Of a stretch of DNA of 64,000 nt, positions 34,748 to 46,678 are shown one piece after another. The translations under genes and the position numbers were made by a program. Origin of the DNA: Cryptococcus deneoformans JEC21 (Eukaryota > Basidiomycota > Tremellomycetes > Tremellales > Cryptococcaceae). The stretch lies in contig NC_006691.1 of the NCBI RefSeq assembly GCF_000091045.1, positions 843,301 to 907,300 of the forward strand. Reading direction: 5' to 3'. The number at the start of each line of letters is the position of its first letter. Position 1 is the first letter of the stretch. Under the pieces are notes generated by a model. It was given only the letters and a program-made list of their open reading frames with translations. It searched no databases and had not been told where the DNA came from.

Positions 34748-36011
34748 ATGGCGTTCGACTCTCAGGGCCAACCAATCATTGCGTACGACGAGGTGACTTC
34801 CCGTCCCATCATCGGGCATCACCCCACTGGCGTTCCCATCTTCGGCACATTCACGGAAGACCACCTATCATCCGCGGGCTCCGGAGAAAATTTGGCTTCG
34901 CCCACAACTTCAAACGCGGTGCCTTCGGTGCCTGACCTACCTGACGAAAAGATGGTCAACTACGCCACCCCTGTACACGATACCACGGGTGCAATCTACC
35001 GAAAGACCCCGGGCCTCACCACTGCCTTTCCCGGCCGGCCGTTCCTGAGATCGACGAGCTTAAATCTATTGTTGCCGGACTCCTCCATTCCACCCAAGCG
35101 CTAGCCGATCAAGCCACCACCGGCCACGACCGTCACGTCCCCCCCTCCACACGTGGGTCCCGCCCGGACAAGATCTCCCCGCCGCGACTTGGTACTCACT
35201 CCTCTGCCGACCCGTTCGCACTCCAGCGACACCTCCTCGCTTTGGAGACCTATTTCCGCGACGCTCTCTTACACTGGAGCCCCGGCCCGGCAGAACAGGC
35301 GTGGAAGATTTCTGTGGCAAACACCTCGATCTCCCAATCGGGCGGCCGTTTCACCACGTGGCTTGAACTCCATGGCCAACACGCGGCGACTTGGGAAGCA
35401 TGGCAAGTCTCCCTTAAGTCTCACATTCTCACCCGCAGTTGGGAGTCCAAACTCCGCCACCGATTCATGCAGCTCCGGTGTTTGGACACCACACCCGCAG
35501 CGTTCGATGCATTCTTCCATCTTGTTATTAGTTACCAAGGCATCCTTCACGACTTTGAGGACCCTCTTAGCGATGTTGACGTCAACCGCCGGCTATTGGA
35601 CGGTGTCGATGCCTTGGTTACTCACCGCACCAAAGCTGCTCTCCGCGCACGTGGCAACACGGTGCTCTCCGCAACGTCGGCCGACCTATATGAGATCATG
35701 ATGGACGTCATCGATGACGCCATGCTTGAGGCGCGTTTCCTTCAGGTGTCGACGCGCCCCCGCCACCCACCAACCGTCGCCAACGTCATCGCTCCTGTCC
35801 CCGCGCCTCCACTCATCGCCAAACTCGCCCCCGCCCCCTCCACCACCACGAAGGGCCACACTGCACAACAGCTCGACTGGCTCGACCCCGCCAAACGGCT
35901 CCCCCTTGGTGACGCCGGCCGATCTGCCTGCGCCTATCTTCAAAGCATCAACGCGTGTTTCTCATGCCGCGTTGTCGGCCATCACCGCCTTATCTGCCCA
36001 ACCCGCCCCCC
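34748..36011 (+). pseudogene. family-A gag fragment ending at the zinc knuckle
   Basis: Starts MAFDSQGQPIIAYDEV. A frameshift lies near 35030-35100 relative to A6, after which ETYFRDALLHWSPGPAEQAW and the rest of Gag continue to the CX2CX4HX4C knuckle CFSCRVVGHHRLIC. The sequence then stops at 36011 exactly where LTR A2 begins. Protease and pol are absent. With A1 and A2 it forms an LTR-gag-LTR deletion derivative. Confidence 0.85.
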
Positions 36012-37352
36012 TGTAAGAGGCTAGCCTCCGACCCAGTTGACCCACATCTCATGAGGTCACCACTTTCCCCAGCTTCTAATTTCGAGCCGCGTTTCAATTT
36101 ACTTCCGTTTCTTCCTCCAAGTTGCGCGCGTCAAATTGCATCCGCTCTCCCTTCTCCCAGGTCAAGTGCTTTATTTTTCCCCTGTTTCTCCGAGCCGCGT
36201 CTCAATTTACTTCCGCTCCTTTCCTCCAAGTCGCGCGCGTCAAATTGCATCCGCACTCTTCCTCCCAGGTGTAAGTGCAGAGCCCTTACCACCATTCATT
36301 CTCACCATATGGTAGGATTTATTCCTATGCATTGGTCGATGTTGGTAGGTGAGATTTGATGCCGAAACGCGTCTTTCGGACTTCGCCGAAACGCGGCATC
36401 GAGCTCTGTCCCGCCTTTATCCTATGCATGATATTTTATTCTCATGCATAGGACCGGCAATTGCTGCCGAGACGCGGCGGCGGACTTTGCCGGATCTCTG
36501 TCCCTTTTTTTCGATGGACTTCTGTTTGTTTCTGCATACATCCATACATATATATATATATAGATCTCATACATAGTTATAGTTTTCTCTTTCTCTAAGC
36601 GAAACTCATGCATATCAACCATTGCTAGTTTCGCATCCAGTAGACCACTATAACTATAAACAAACACCGAACGCTTCCTCGAACGCATCCGAACGCCCTC
36701 TAGACCTATACCACGAACGCCCATCCTTTTTCGAACGCCCACCGAACGCAGTGAGGCACACTCCAGTGCCTACACCAGGTCACGTGCATTATTTTACTTC
36801 CGCTTTTTCTCTTCTTATTTTCTCTTCCATTTCTCGTCCTAAGTCCGAGTTTCTTGTCCGATTTTTCATGCCACAAGCCCCGGTGTTTACCGGAGCTTTG
36901 GTCGCGACTGGTTTCGAGAGCGAAGGCAAGGTACATGGAAAGGTTGACACACAAATTCCTTTATTCTTTTATCCTTGTTGTGTTCAACCTTTTCCTTCTT
37001 CCGACCGTACAGTCACAAGTACCTTGCCTTCTCCTCTGTAAGCAGAGCTCTTTACCAGTTACCTTCGCCCCTCAGACCCCCTGGCTAATCTTGATCAGTG
37101 TTCCTATCAATTCTTCATCTTGTCTCCTTTACTAGTCGCTGATAGGACATAATCAGGTAAGCTTTGGGCTCCTTGGGTTTCACACAAATTCCTTTATTCT
37201 TTTATCCTTGTTGTGTTCAACCTTTTCCTTCTTCTGACCGTACAGTCACAAGTACCTTGCCTTCTCCTCTTGTTCCTATCAATTCTTCATCTTGTCTCCT
37301 TTACTAGTCGCTGATAGGACATAATCAGCATATGCATTTGGGATCTTGTTTG
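36012..37352 (+). repeat. family-A LTR (A2), interrupted by a solo B LTR and cut by element D
   Basis: Starts TGTAAGAGGCTAGCC at 36012. A family-B solo LTR occupies 36270-36774. The A sequence resumes CCAGGTCACGTGC and includes an intron-bearing copy of the LTR middle (to about 37156). Then comes GTAAGCTTTGGGCTCC and a second, intron-less copy of the same middle part (about 37178-37336). It is broken at TTGTTTG by the D LTR; the terminal ~125 bp of A2 are not present to the right within the window. Confidence 0.85.
36270..36774 (+). mobile_element. solo LTR of family B (505 bp) with 5-bp target duplication CCAGG
   Basis: TGTAAGTGCAGAGCCC...AGTGCCTACA, flanked by CCAGG at 36265-36269 and 36775-36779. 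This is a clean insertion followed by LTR-LTR recombination. Confidence 0.9.
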
Positions 37353-37841
37353 TGTCACGAGCCTGCACAAAGAAGAAGAGATAAGATATCATAGGAGGGA
37401 GTTATGTAATAGGAAGGCAAGATCCGATTCAGATAAGAAGGTCCAGCTGGACCTCCAGTTGGACCTCCGAGAAAAGAACTGGACCTCCAGCTGGACCTCA
37501 AAGGATATAAATAGATTTCTGTAGAAGTATATAAAGGGGAGCTTTGTCCTCGATCTTGATCTTCTTCCCCTCGAAGATCAATATGTCATAAGTTACTTTG
37601 CGAAAGGTCCTCGAGCTCCCAGTGCTCACTCTCATCTTACCTTGCACCACCTTCGACATAAACTTACTCCACTAGTATATAAGCTTGCCTGATCTTCCCA
37701 AGCGAATATACCTCCGCCCTATACCATACGCCAACAGACAAGTGTCAAGAGGTATATCATACATATATCTCATTGCTTAGTTAAACTACGGCTTTCTATC
37801 TCGTCTCCAAGGCCGGACCTTGTTGGGGACGAGTCGTAACA
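37353..37841 (+). repeat. 5' LTR of chromovirus D (489 bp)
   Basis: TGTCACGAGCC...GAGTCGTAACA, with imperfect 8-bp terminal inverted repeats (TGTCACGA/TCGTAACA). It contains a perfect 16-bp palindrome AGGTCCAGCTGGACCT (37439-37454), further CTGGACCTCCAG repeats, and a TATA-like TATATAAAGGGG about 80 bp downstream. It is inserted in LTR A2 (left flank GTTTG). A related truncated LTR lies at 20763. Confidence 0.85.
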
Positions 37842-38004
37842 GTAAATATTGATCTTCCACACTTGTGGTTGGTTGGTATAGACTTNANGTACCTTTTACC
37901 TTCGACACATANGTATACCCTTATACAACTTCATCAACAACTTCATCAACAACCTCAGCCACCTATAACCTCATACCACCACTTCGTATACCATATCCTA
38001 TATC

Positions 38005-39306
38005 ATGTCAGGTCCATCCACTCGTAGTGGTCGAGCTGTGGAAAAGGTCGAAAAAGGCAAGGAAGTAGAACATACCCTCGATGACGACCACAATCCCGCG
38101 GGTTCATTCAACACCAATCCTCAATCCGATCCATTTACCGCCGACAACACATCAAACGACACCCAAACCCAACTCGAGATGATGCGCAACCATATTGCAA
38201 GACTTGAGCAACAGAAGGAAGAGTTGACACATAAGTTGGAAGAGAGCAAAGTCGAACGACAGATGTTTGATAATAGTGAAGATAATGAGGGCGAAAACGA
38301 ACAAGAATTGGATGAAGAAGACGAAGAACCTAGATCAAGCCGCAACCTGTCAGCGCAAACACCATACTCAGAAGTTAAAAGGGAATACAGCCGACAACGC
38401 ACCTCAGTACCCTCCAGTAGACCTCAAGAGCCGAAGGTATCCCAACCCGAGTACTACCATGGGCAGTATGCCAAGCTCTCAACCTTTATCACTCAAGTAA
38501 CGATGGTGATTACCCTCCAACCTTCTCGTTTCCCTACTGAGACCTCCAAAGTCCTATACGCCGGATCTTTCCTCCGAGACACCCCATTCTTATGGTTCCA
38601 ACCCTTCGTAACCATCGATCCCCAGCCCAAGTTTATGCTGGACTTCAAGAAATTTTGTGCCGAATTAAGGAAGAACTTCGGAGATCCAGACGAAGAACAG
38701 ACAGCAGAACGACAACTAAACACTGTTCGTCAGCAAGGTTCTGTATCCTCATACCTCGCAACCTTTATGCGTTATGCCACCTTGGTTCAGTGGAACAACG
38801 AAGCGAAGAAGGCTTGCTTCTACAAGGGCTTGAAGGATGACATCAAAGACGAACTTGCCAGACTACCCAAAGCCAAGTCATTCAAGAACCTCCAAGACAT
38901 GGCAATCCGCATCGACAGCCGCCGATATGAACGGGCATTAGCAAAGCGAGACCAGCAACCAAAGGCGCTTTTCAATGCCACCCGAAACGACTACACCCAC
39001 ACCTCTTACAATAACAATCGCCCCAACAACTTCAGAGGTTTCTCTGCGGCGAATAGCATGCCGATAAGGTCTACCACTGCCAACACCACCTTCAATAAAG
39101 AGGTGACGCCGGCAGTCAACCTGAGGGCTGCATTTGTCCCAAGTTCAGCTAGGATAACCAGACGTGGACGTCTGACTCCAGAAGAATATCAGAGGCGAAA
39201 GGATCATAACCTCTGCCTCTATTGCGCCGACAAAAACCATCAAGTCGCCAAGTGCCCAGTGGTCCCCTCGCAACAATCCAATACTACTCTCCCTTCAAAA
39301 AACTAG
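38005..39306 (+). CDS. chromovirus D Gag (433 aa)
   Basis: Gag of a Ty3/Gypsy chromovirus forms the virus-like particle. It has a charged N-terminal coiled-coil-like region (MMRNHIARLEQQKEELTHK). The capsid-type domain follows (YYHGQYAKLSTFITQV, LRDTPFLWF, LRKNFGDPDEEQ, CFYKGLKDDIKDELA). A C-terminal CX2CX4HX4C knuckle CLYCADKNHQVAKC lies about 20 residues before the end. The frame is intact. Pol overlaps its end by 85 bp in the -1 frame, the usual gypsy frameshift arrangement. Undetermined bases (N) occur upstream at 37886, 37888 and 37912. Confidence 0.85.
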   Translation: MSGPSTRSGRAVEKVEKGKEVEHTLDDDHNPAGSFNTNPQSDPFTADNTSNDTQTQLEMMRNHIARLEQQKEELTHKLEESKVERQMFDNSEDNEGENEQELDEEDEEPRSSRNLSAQTPYSEVKREYSRQRTSVPSSRPQEPKVSQPEYYHGQYAKLSTFITQVTMVITLQPSRFPTETSKVLYAGSFLRDTPFLWFQPFVTIDPQPKFMLDFKKFCAELRKNFGDPDEEQTAERQLNTVRQQGSVSSYLATFMRYATLVQWNNEAKKACFYKGLKDDIKDELARLPKAKSFKNLQDMAIRIDSRRYERALAKRDQQPKALFNATRNDYTHTSYNNNRPNNFRGFSAANSMPIRSTTANTTFNKEVTPAVNLRAAFVPSSARITRRGRLTPEEYQRRKDHNLCLYCADKNHQVAKCPVVPSQQSNTTLPSKN

Positions 39307-41132
39307 ATATGCTCTTGTCTGCCAAAGTCGAAGAAGGTAGCCGGGAACAAGAGCGTACTATCAAACCGGCCAATACAGACTCCTGCGAATATCTCCAAAC
39401 TCTCGAAGATAATAACAAAAACAACAAAAACCAACTCACAATCGACTTTCTCTTTCACAACAATGTTTATCAAGCTTTAATCGATTCCGGTGCCTCTACA
39501 AACTTCATCGACAAAAGATTCGTCCAGACCTTTAACCTCAAAACCACGAAAATAGAAGATTCGATCCCATTATACCTATTCAACGCTGCGGGTCAGCGAA
39601 CTATAATTGAAGAAGAAGCCAACATCCTGGTCAACTTCCAGAAACCATTCGGACACACCTTACTCCGACTCCTCATAACCGACATCGGCTCCTATCCCAT
39701 CGTCTTAGGTATCACCTGGTTACAAGAGCACAATCCGTCCATCAGCTGGGAAACACTTTCCATACACCCACCTGTATCACAGACGACGAGTGCCAACTTA
39801 GCCATGGTCATCACCAATGACAAACCNCCAAAAGAAAACACCGATGCCGAAATAGTACCTAAAGAATACCATCAATATCTAGATGTATTCGACAAGAAAA
39901 GCGCCGATACACTCCCAGAACATAGGTCTTTCGACCACCATATCCCTCTCGAAGAAGGAAAGAACCCACCTTTTGGTCCCATATACAATCTCTCCGAAAC
40001 AGAACTTGAAGCTCTCCGCGAATACCTTGATGAGAATCTTAAGAAAGGTTTTATCTGACCGTCCGAATCACCAGCCGGAGCACCCATACTCTTTGTCAAA
40101 AAGAAAGATGGATCGCTTAGGATGTGTGTCGATTACCGGGGAATCAACAAGATCACCATCAAGAATCGCTATCCTCTACCATTGATCGCCGAACTCCTAG
40201 ATCGACTCAAATCAGCCAAAGTATTCACCAAGATCGACCTGCAAGGAGCCTACAATTTACTTCGCATTAAGGCAGGCGAAGAATGGAAAACAGCTTTCCG
40301 TACTCGCTATGGGCATTTCGAATATTTGGTAATGCCGTTTGGCCCCACCAATGCCCCTGCATCCTTCCAACATCTCATGAACCACAATTTCCGTGACTTG
40401 CTAGACATATTTGTTATCATCTACCTCGACGACATCCTCATCTACAGCCCAGACTTGGAGACTCACCAGTCACACGTCATACAAGTCCTAGATCGCCTCC
40501 GCCAAACCCAATTATATGCCAAAGCTTCAAAGTGCGAGTTCCATCAAACCTCAGTAGAGTTCCTAGGTTTCGTTGTCAGCGACCAAGGTCTATCAATGGA
40601 CACCAAGAAAGTAAAGTCTATCACGGAATGGCCGACACCTTGCAATCTCCGTGATACCCAATCCTTCCTTGGGTTCTGTAACTTCTACCGAAGGTTCATC
40701 AAGAACTACTCTAGTATCGCCAAACCTCTTATCGACTTGACAAAGAAGGACTTACCCTTTGTATGGGAAGAACCTCAACAAACATCTTTTGAAACACTCA
40801 AAAGGAGCTTCACCTCTGTTGATCTCCTATGTCACTACAAACCACCAAGAAATTAGATCACCACTATCTCAGTCCCTACACCATTATGGTGCGCGTTCCT
40901 TCCCACGCGTATTGCTTTGAGTTGCTGAAATCAATGCGCATCCACGACGTCTTCCACGTCCAATTGCTTGAGAAATATATTGAGAATGAGATACCAGGGT
41001 GAACACAAGTCGCACCATCATGAAGGTGACCTAGAATACGAAGTTGAGTGCATCCTCAATCATCGATTTTACCGAAAATGCCGCCAATTCCTTATCAAGT
41101 GGCTCGGCTACAATGCCGAACAGAACAGTTGG
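39222..41132 (+). pseudogene. chromovirus D pol: protease, RT, then deletion to GPY/chromodomain
   Basis: Protease ALIDSGASTNFID (about 39475-39515) and RT follow. The RT blocks are [63 protein letters not shown] and [20 protein letters not shown] at 40056-40058 interrupts Pol where the family normally has Arg (GFIRPS). After about 40850 RNase H and most of integrase are missing. Sequence resumes in another frame with the integrase C-terminal [29 protein letters not shown] and a chromodomain EVECILNHRFYRKCRQFLIKWLGYN. It is cut by LTR A3 at 41133. One N lies at 39827. Confidence 0.9.
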
Positions 41133-41906
41133 TGTAAGAGGCTAGCCTCCGACCCAGTGACCCACGGTCACCACTTTCCCCAGCTTCTAATTTCGAGCCG
41201 CGTTTCAATTTACTTCCGCTTCTTCCTCCAAGTTGCGCGCGTCAAATTGCATCCGCTTTCCCTTCTCCCAGGTCACGTGCTTTATTTTTCCCCTGTTTCT
41301 CCGAGCCACGTCTCAATTTACTTCCGCTCCTTTCCTCCAAGTCGCGCGCGTCAAATTGCATCCGCACTCTTCCTCCCAGGTCACGTGCATTATTTTACTT
41401 CCGCTTTTTCTCTTCTCATTTTCTCTTCCATTTCTCGTCCTAAGTCCGAGTTTCGTGTCCGATTTTTCATGCCACAAGCCCCGGTGTTTACCGGAGCTTT
41501 GGTCGCGACTGGTTTCGAGAGCGAAGGCAAAGTACATGGAAAGGTTGACACACAAATTCCTTTATTCTTTTATCCTTGTTGTGTTCAACCTTTCCTTCTT
41601 CCGACCTTACAGTCACAAGTACCTTGCCTTCTCCTCTGTAAGCAGAACTCTCTACCAGTTACCTTCTCCCCTCAGACTCCCTGGCTAATCCTGATCAGTG
41701 TTCCTATCAATTCTTCATCTTGTCTCCTTTACTAGTCGCTGATAGGACATAATCAGCATATGCATTTGGGATCTTGTTTGCTTCTCTCCAGTCCGAAGTT
41801 AAGCCTCGAGCCCTGCCAGCCCTAAGAGCCCACCAGTTCTCTCCAAGCCTTGTCCCTCTGAGCTAGTCCCAACAGTACAGTGAAGGTCTATTGTCCGGAC
41901 CTTACA
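41133..41906 (+). repeat. 5' LTR of family-A element A3 (774 bp)
   Basis: TGTAAGAGGCTAGCC...CGGACCTTACA. It carries the intron-like segment at about 41636-41696. The left flank is GTTGG inside the chromodomain codons of D. The element continues into gag at 41969. Confidence 0.9.
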
Positions 41907-41968
41907 CTTTTTTTCAAACTCATTACCCAAATCAATTCAAACCACACCCCACCACACCAACATACATC

Positions 41969-44622
41969 ATGGCGTTCGACTCTCAGGGCCAACCCATCAT
42001 TGCCTACGACGAGGTGACTTCCCGTCCCATCATCGGGCATCACCCCACTGGCGTTCCCATCTTCGGCACCTTCACGGAAGACCACCTATCGTCCACGGGC
42101 TCCGGAGACAATTTGGCTTCGCCCACAACTTCTAACGTGGTGCCTTCGGTGCCTGACACCACCGACGAAAAGATGGTAACCTACGCCACCCCTGTACACG
42201 ACACCACGGGTGCAACCTACTGAAAGACCCCGGGCCCCACCACTGCCCTTTCCGGCACGACAGTTCCTGAGATCGACGAACTTAAGTCTATTGTTGCCGG
42301 ACTCCTCCGCTCCACCCAAGCGCTAGCCGATCAAGCCACCACCGGCCACGACCGTCACGTCCCCCCCTCTACACGTGGGTCCCGCCCGGATAAGATCTCT
42401 CCGCCGCGACTTGGGACTCACTCCCCTGCCGACCCGTTCGCACTCCAGCGACACCTCCTCGCTTTGGAGACCTATTTCCGTGACGCCCTCCTCCACTGGA
42501 GCCCCGGCCCGGCTGAGCACGCGTGGAAGATTTCTGTGGCAAACACCTCGATCTCCCAATCGGGCGGCCATTTTACCACGTGGCTCGAGCTCCATGGCAA
42601 ACATGCCGAAACTTGGGATGCATGGCAAGTCTCCCTCAAGTCTCACATTCTCGCCCGCGGCTGGGAGCCCAAACTCCGCCACCGATTCATGCAGCTCCGG
42701 TGTTTGGACACCACACCCGCCGCGTTCGATGCATTCTTTCACCTTATTATCAGTTACCAAGGCATTCTTCGCGACTTTGAGGACCCCCTCAGCGACGTGG
42801 ACGTCAACCGCCGGCTACTGGACGGTGTTGATGCCCTGGTTACTCACCGCACCAAAGCTGCTCTCCGCGCACATGGCAAAACGGTGCTCTCCGCAATGTC
42901 GGCCGACCTATATGAGATCATGATGGACGTCATCGATGACGCAATGCTGGAGGCGCGCTTCCTTCAGGTGTCGACACGCCCCCGCCACTCACCAACCGTC
43001 GCAAACGTCATCGCTCCTGCCCCTGCGCCTCCACTCATAGCCAAACTCGCCCCCGCCCCCTCCACCACCACGAAGGGCCACACTGCACAACAGCTCGATT
43101 GGCTCGACCCCGCCAAACGGCTCCCCCTCGGTGACGCCGGCCGATCTGCCTGCGCCTATCTTCAAAGCATCAACGCGTGTTTCTCATGCCGCGTTGTCGG
43201 CCATCACCGCCTTATCTGCCCCACCCGCCCCCCCTCCACCCCGCCCAACGCCCCCGCGTCCGTGCCGGTCGCCAACCTCGTCTCCCTTGCCGACGATGAC
43301 GAGTCCGACCACCAAGGCGTTTTCGCTGTCGGCCCTGTCACAGACACTCTAGTACAGGATGCCTCATCTGCGCTCGCTGGGTCAGTACCTCTCATCATGG
43401 TCAATTGCTGTTTCAAGGCTGACGGAGACACTGTCCCAGCACTCGTTGATTGCGGCGCTGGCATCAACGTCGTCGACTGGGCGTACACAGAGCAACAGGG
43501 ATGGCAAGGACGGCCGATTATACCGGTGGGGACCAAAATGGCAGACAATCGGGCGGGTCCAGTCGTAGACCAGGAGTATGTAGTGGATGTAATCATTGGT
43601 GACACTACCTACAACGCTACCCCATTCTACGCCATGGCCCTTGGTCCACGATACTGCCTTATCCTCGGATTACAGTTCTGTCGTCAACACCGCCTATTTG
43701 ATGGGGCGGAGCGTTTAAATCACCTCCTCAATGCAGGGGGGTCATCCTATACATCGCTTGTGCAACTACAACTCAACTCCATCACACCAGTCGAATCCCC
43801 GACCGTAAGCACTGAACGCCACTCCCACTCCGACGCCATCCTCCGTGAATTTGCCGACATCCTTCCAGCCAATATCTCTGACGTCTCCCACTACCCGCCA
43901 ATTTGTTCTTCCACCTCCCAAGTCTGCCACCGAATAAACATTCTTCCTGATGCGATGCCTGTCGCCCGAGCTGGATTTCGAGTACCGTTAGCGTGGCGCG
44001 ACACCCTTCGGCAAGAAATCGAGAAACACCGTACCGCAGGCCGCCTCCGTCCATCCAGTTCCCCTTGGGCCGCCCCTGCTTTCCTCATCAAGAAAGAAAA
44101 TGGCAAATTCCGTTTCCTCTGCGATTTTCGCGGCCTCAATAGTGTTACGGTTAAAGATCGAACCCCGGTTCCCAACATTGACGACATTCTTCAATGCGCC
44201 GCTCGTGGCAAGGTTTTCGCCAAACTCGACCTTACCGATGCATTTTTTCAGACGCTCATGCACGAGCCTGATATCGAGAAAACGGCAATCAGCACTCCCT
44301 GGGGTTTATACGAATGGGTTGTGATGCCGCAAGGTGCGTGCAACTCGCCGGCAACACAACAACGCTGCCTCAACGAGGCTTTACGTAACCTCATCAGCGT
44401 TTGTTGTGAAGCATATGTCGATGATATCATCATTTGGGGCGCGACCGACTCTGACTTAGCGAAAAATATTCGCGCGGTTCTCACGGCTTTACGTAACAGC
44501 GGGTTTGTTTGCTCGCCTAGCAAGTCGAAATTTTTTGTCGACTCAGTATCCTTCCTGGGCCACGTAATCTCCCCCAATCACATTGGGCCAGATCCGAAGA
44601 AAGTCGAAGCACTACGCGCATG
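41969..44622 (+). pseudogene. family-A element A3 gag-pol, truncated after RT
   Basis: Same frame throughout, except for a TGA at 42221-42223 (CGA in A6). From 42464 the frame is open for 725 codons. Visible are Gag, the knuckle CFSCRVVGHHRLIC, a protease with ALVDCGAGINVVD, and RT with KENGKFRFLCDFRGLN, FAKLDLTDAFFQ and YVDDIIIWG up to KKVEALRA. There it is cut by the reverse-strand LTR A4. Compared with A6, several Arg codons have become Cys or Trp, each by C-to-T at a CpG. Confidence 0.9.
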
Positions 44623-46161
44623 TGTAAGGTCCGGACAATAGACCTTCACTGTACTGTTGGGGCTAGCTCGGAGGGACAAGGCTTGGAGAGAACTGGTGGG
44701 CTCTTAGGGCTGGCAGGGCTCGAGGCTTAACTTCGGACTGGAGAGAAGCAAACAAGATCCCAAATGCATATGCTGATTATGTCCTATCAGCGACTAGTAA
44801 AGGAGACAAGATGAAGAATTGATAGGAACAAGAGGAGAAGGCAAGGTACTTGTGACTGTAAAGTCGGAAGAAGGAAAGGTTGAACACAACAAGGATAAAG
44901 GAATAAAGGAAATTTGTGTGTAACCCAAAGAGCCCGAAGCTTACCTGATTATGTCCTATCAGCGACTAGTAAAGGAGACAAGATGAAGAATTGATAGGAA
45001 CACTGATCAGGATTAGCCAGGGGGTCTGAGGGGAGAAGGTAATTAGTAGAGAGCTCTGCTTACAGAGGAGAAGGCAAGGTACTTGTGACTGTAAAGTCGG
45101 AAGAAGGAAAGGTTGAACACAACAAGGATAAAGGAATAAAGGAATTTGTGTGTCAACCTTTCCATGCACTTTGCCTTCGCTCTCGAAACCAGTCGCGACC
45201 AAAGCCCGGTAAACACCGGGGCTTGTGGCATGAAAAATCGGACAAGAAACTCGGACTTAGGACGAGAAATGGAAGAGAAAGCAAGAAGAGAAAAAGCGGA
45301 AGTAAAATGATGCACGTGACCTGGTGCAACAACCCAGGGGGGATGTTCACTGAAAGAGTTCGGCTTGATTTGATTGAAAGAGAGACGGCTGGAACACGAC
45401 TGTTGTCTAGTCGGTGGCAAGGAAAGAGGTAGTTGGATTGTCCGGGCGCAGAAGCGGTCTATGAGTTTGCATATGTTTGTTGATCACTGGGCAGAGTGTC
45501 AACGAAGCTATAATTAAAGCACTCAAAAGAACTACAGCAGGTCGCGGACAACCAAAGGAAAAGGGCTCTCTTTCTAAAGATAAAGAAGAAGTTACAAGCC
45601 TACCTGGGCAGAGTGTCAACGAAGCTATAATTACTAAAGTCCGCCCAGTTAGCATAAAACCACAATTCCAAGTAGGAAGTGGGACTCACAAGCACTCAAA
45701 AGAACTACAGCAGGTCGCGGACAACCAAAGGAAAAGGGCTCTCTTTCTAAAGATAAAGAAGAGAGGCTTTTCCTTGCTGCAAATTCCTTTGAGGCCTGTG
45801 AGGAGCGCGCAAAATAAACGGAATCAAAATAAGAGAAAAGCGGCAGCAAATCTATGTATGAAGTGAAACAGACCTTGGGATCATAATGACCGTGTTTGGC
45901 ATGCATGCCTTACACCTGGGAGGGAGAGTGTGGATGCAATTTGACGCGCGCGACTTGGAGGAAAGGAGCGGAAGTAAATTGAGACGTGGCTTGGAGAAAC
46001 AGGGGAAAAATAAAGCACGTGACCTGGGAAAGGGAGCACGGATGCAATTTGACGCGCGCAACTTGGAGGAAGAAGCGGAAGCAAATTGAAACGCGGCTCG
46101 AAATTCGAAGCTGGGGAAGGTGGTGACCGTGGGTCACTGGGTCGGAGGCTAGCCTCTTACA
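44623..46161 (-). repeat. family-A LTR (A4, reverse), with internal duplication and a family-C insertion
   Basis: On the plus strand it starts TGTAAGGTCCGGACAATAG and ends AGGCTAGCCTCTTACA. It has the same two-part structure as A2: an intron-less middle copy (about 44765-44920), the junction AGCCCGAAGCTTACC, then an intron-bearing copy. The solo LTR C2 interrupts it at 45325-45914. The adjacent PPT on the right shows it is the 3' LTR of A5. Confidence 0.85.
45325..45914 (-). mobile_element. solo LTR of family C (C2, 590 bp) with target duplication CCTGG
   Basis: Plus strand TGCAACAACCCAGG...GGCATGCATGCCTTACA, flanked by CCTGG at 45320-45324 and 45915-45919. It is nearly identical to C1 (about five differences by eye, including one 1-bp indel). 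It sits at the same base of the A LTR as the B solo LTR at 36270. Confidence 0.9.
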
Positions 46162-46678
46162 CCCTCCCCCTCCTGGATGAGACGGAGTATGTGAGGGAGA
46201 AGAAGGAAATGAGACACACACACAAGGAGGGAGAAAGAAATGAGCTAGGAAACTGTAGAAGCTGGGCTTCAATGAGGGGCCAGGCTGAGAGACAATCCAT
46301 GAAACATGTTGACTGAGGGAAACCCCCACCACGAAAAAACTCCCTGGCCTTTTGGCTTCTTTTCAGATTCTTTGTCTGGGGATAAAAAAAATGGGGGGTG
46401 GGGGAACCTCTTGTCTGTCTTCAGGCCCGTGAGGAAGGGGGGGAGGAAACTGAAGGAGAAATAAACGGACGAGAAAAAAATGAGAAAACACGGCACGAAG
46501 GAAAAAAAGGGGGGAACGGAATTGAAAACCTGGACAGGGGTGGGCTGGGGACTTGAGGAGGGGGGTGGTTTGGCATCTGTGCGAAGGTGTCAGCCTGGTC
46601 TGAGGGGTAGATGAGGAAAAAAAGGGTGTTAGGGAGGGTGTATACAGCTCACGACGGAGTGTGGCCATGTCGGGACCG

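Noticed and set aside
40968..41735. 255-codon ORF joining a chromodomain to LTR-encoded residues
   Set aside because: Accidental read-through from truncated D into LTR A3, not a gene fusion.
42375..42923. 182-codon Ser/Pro/Arg-rich ORF, also at 35153 and 61334
   Set aside because: Second-frame shadow of family-A gag in all three copies.
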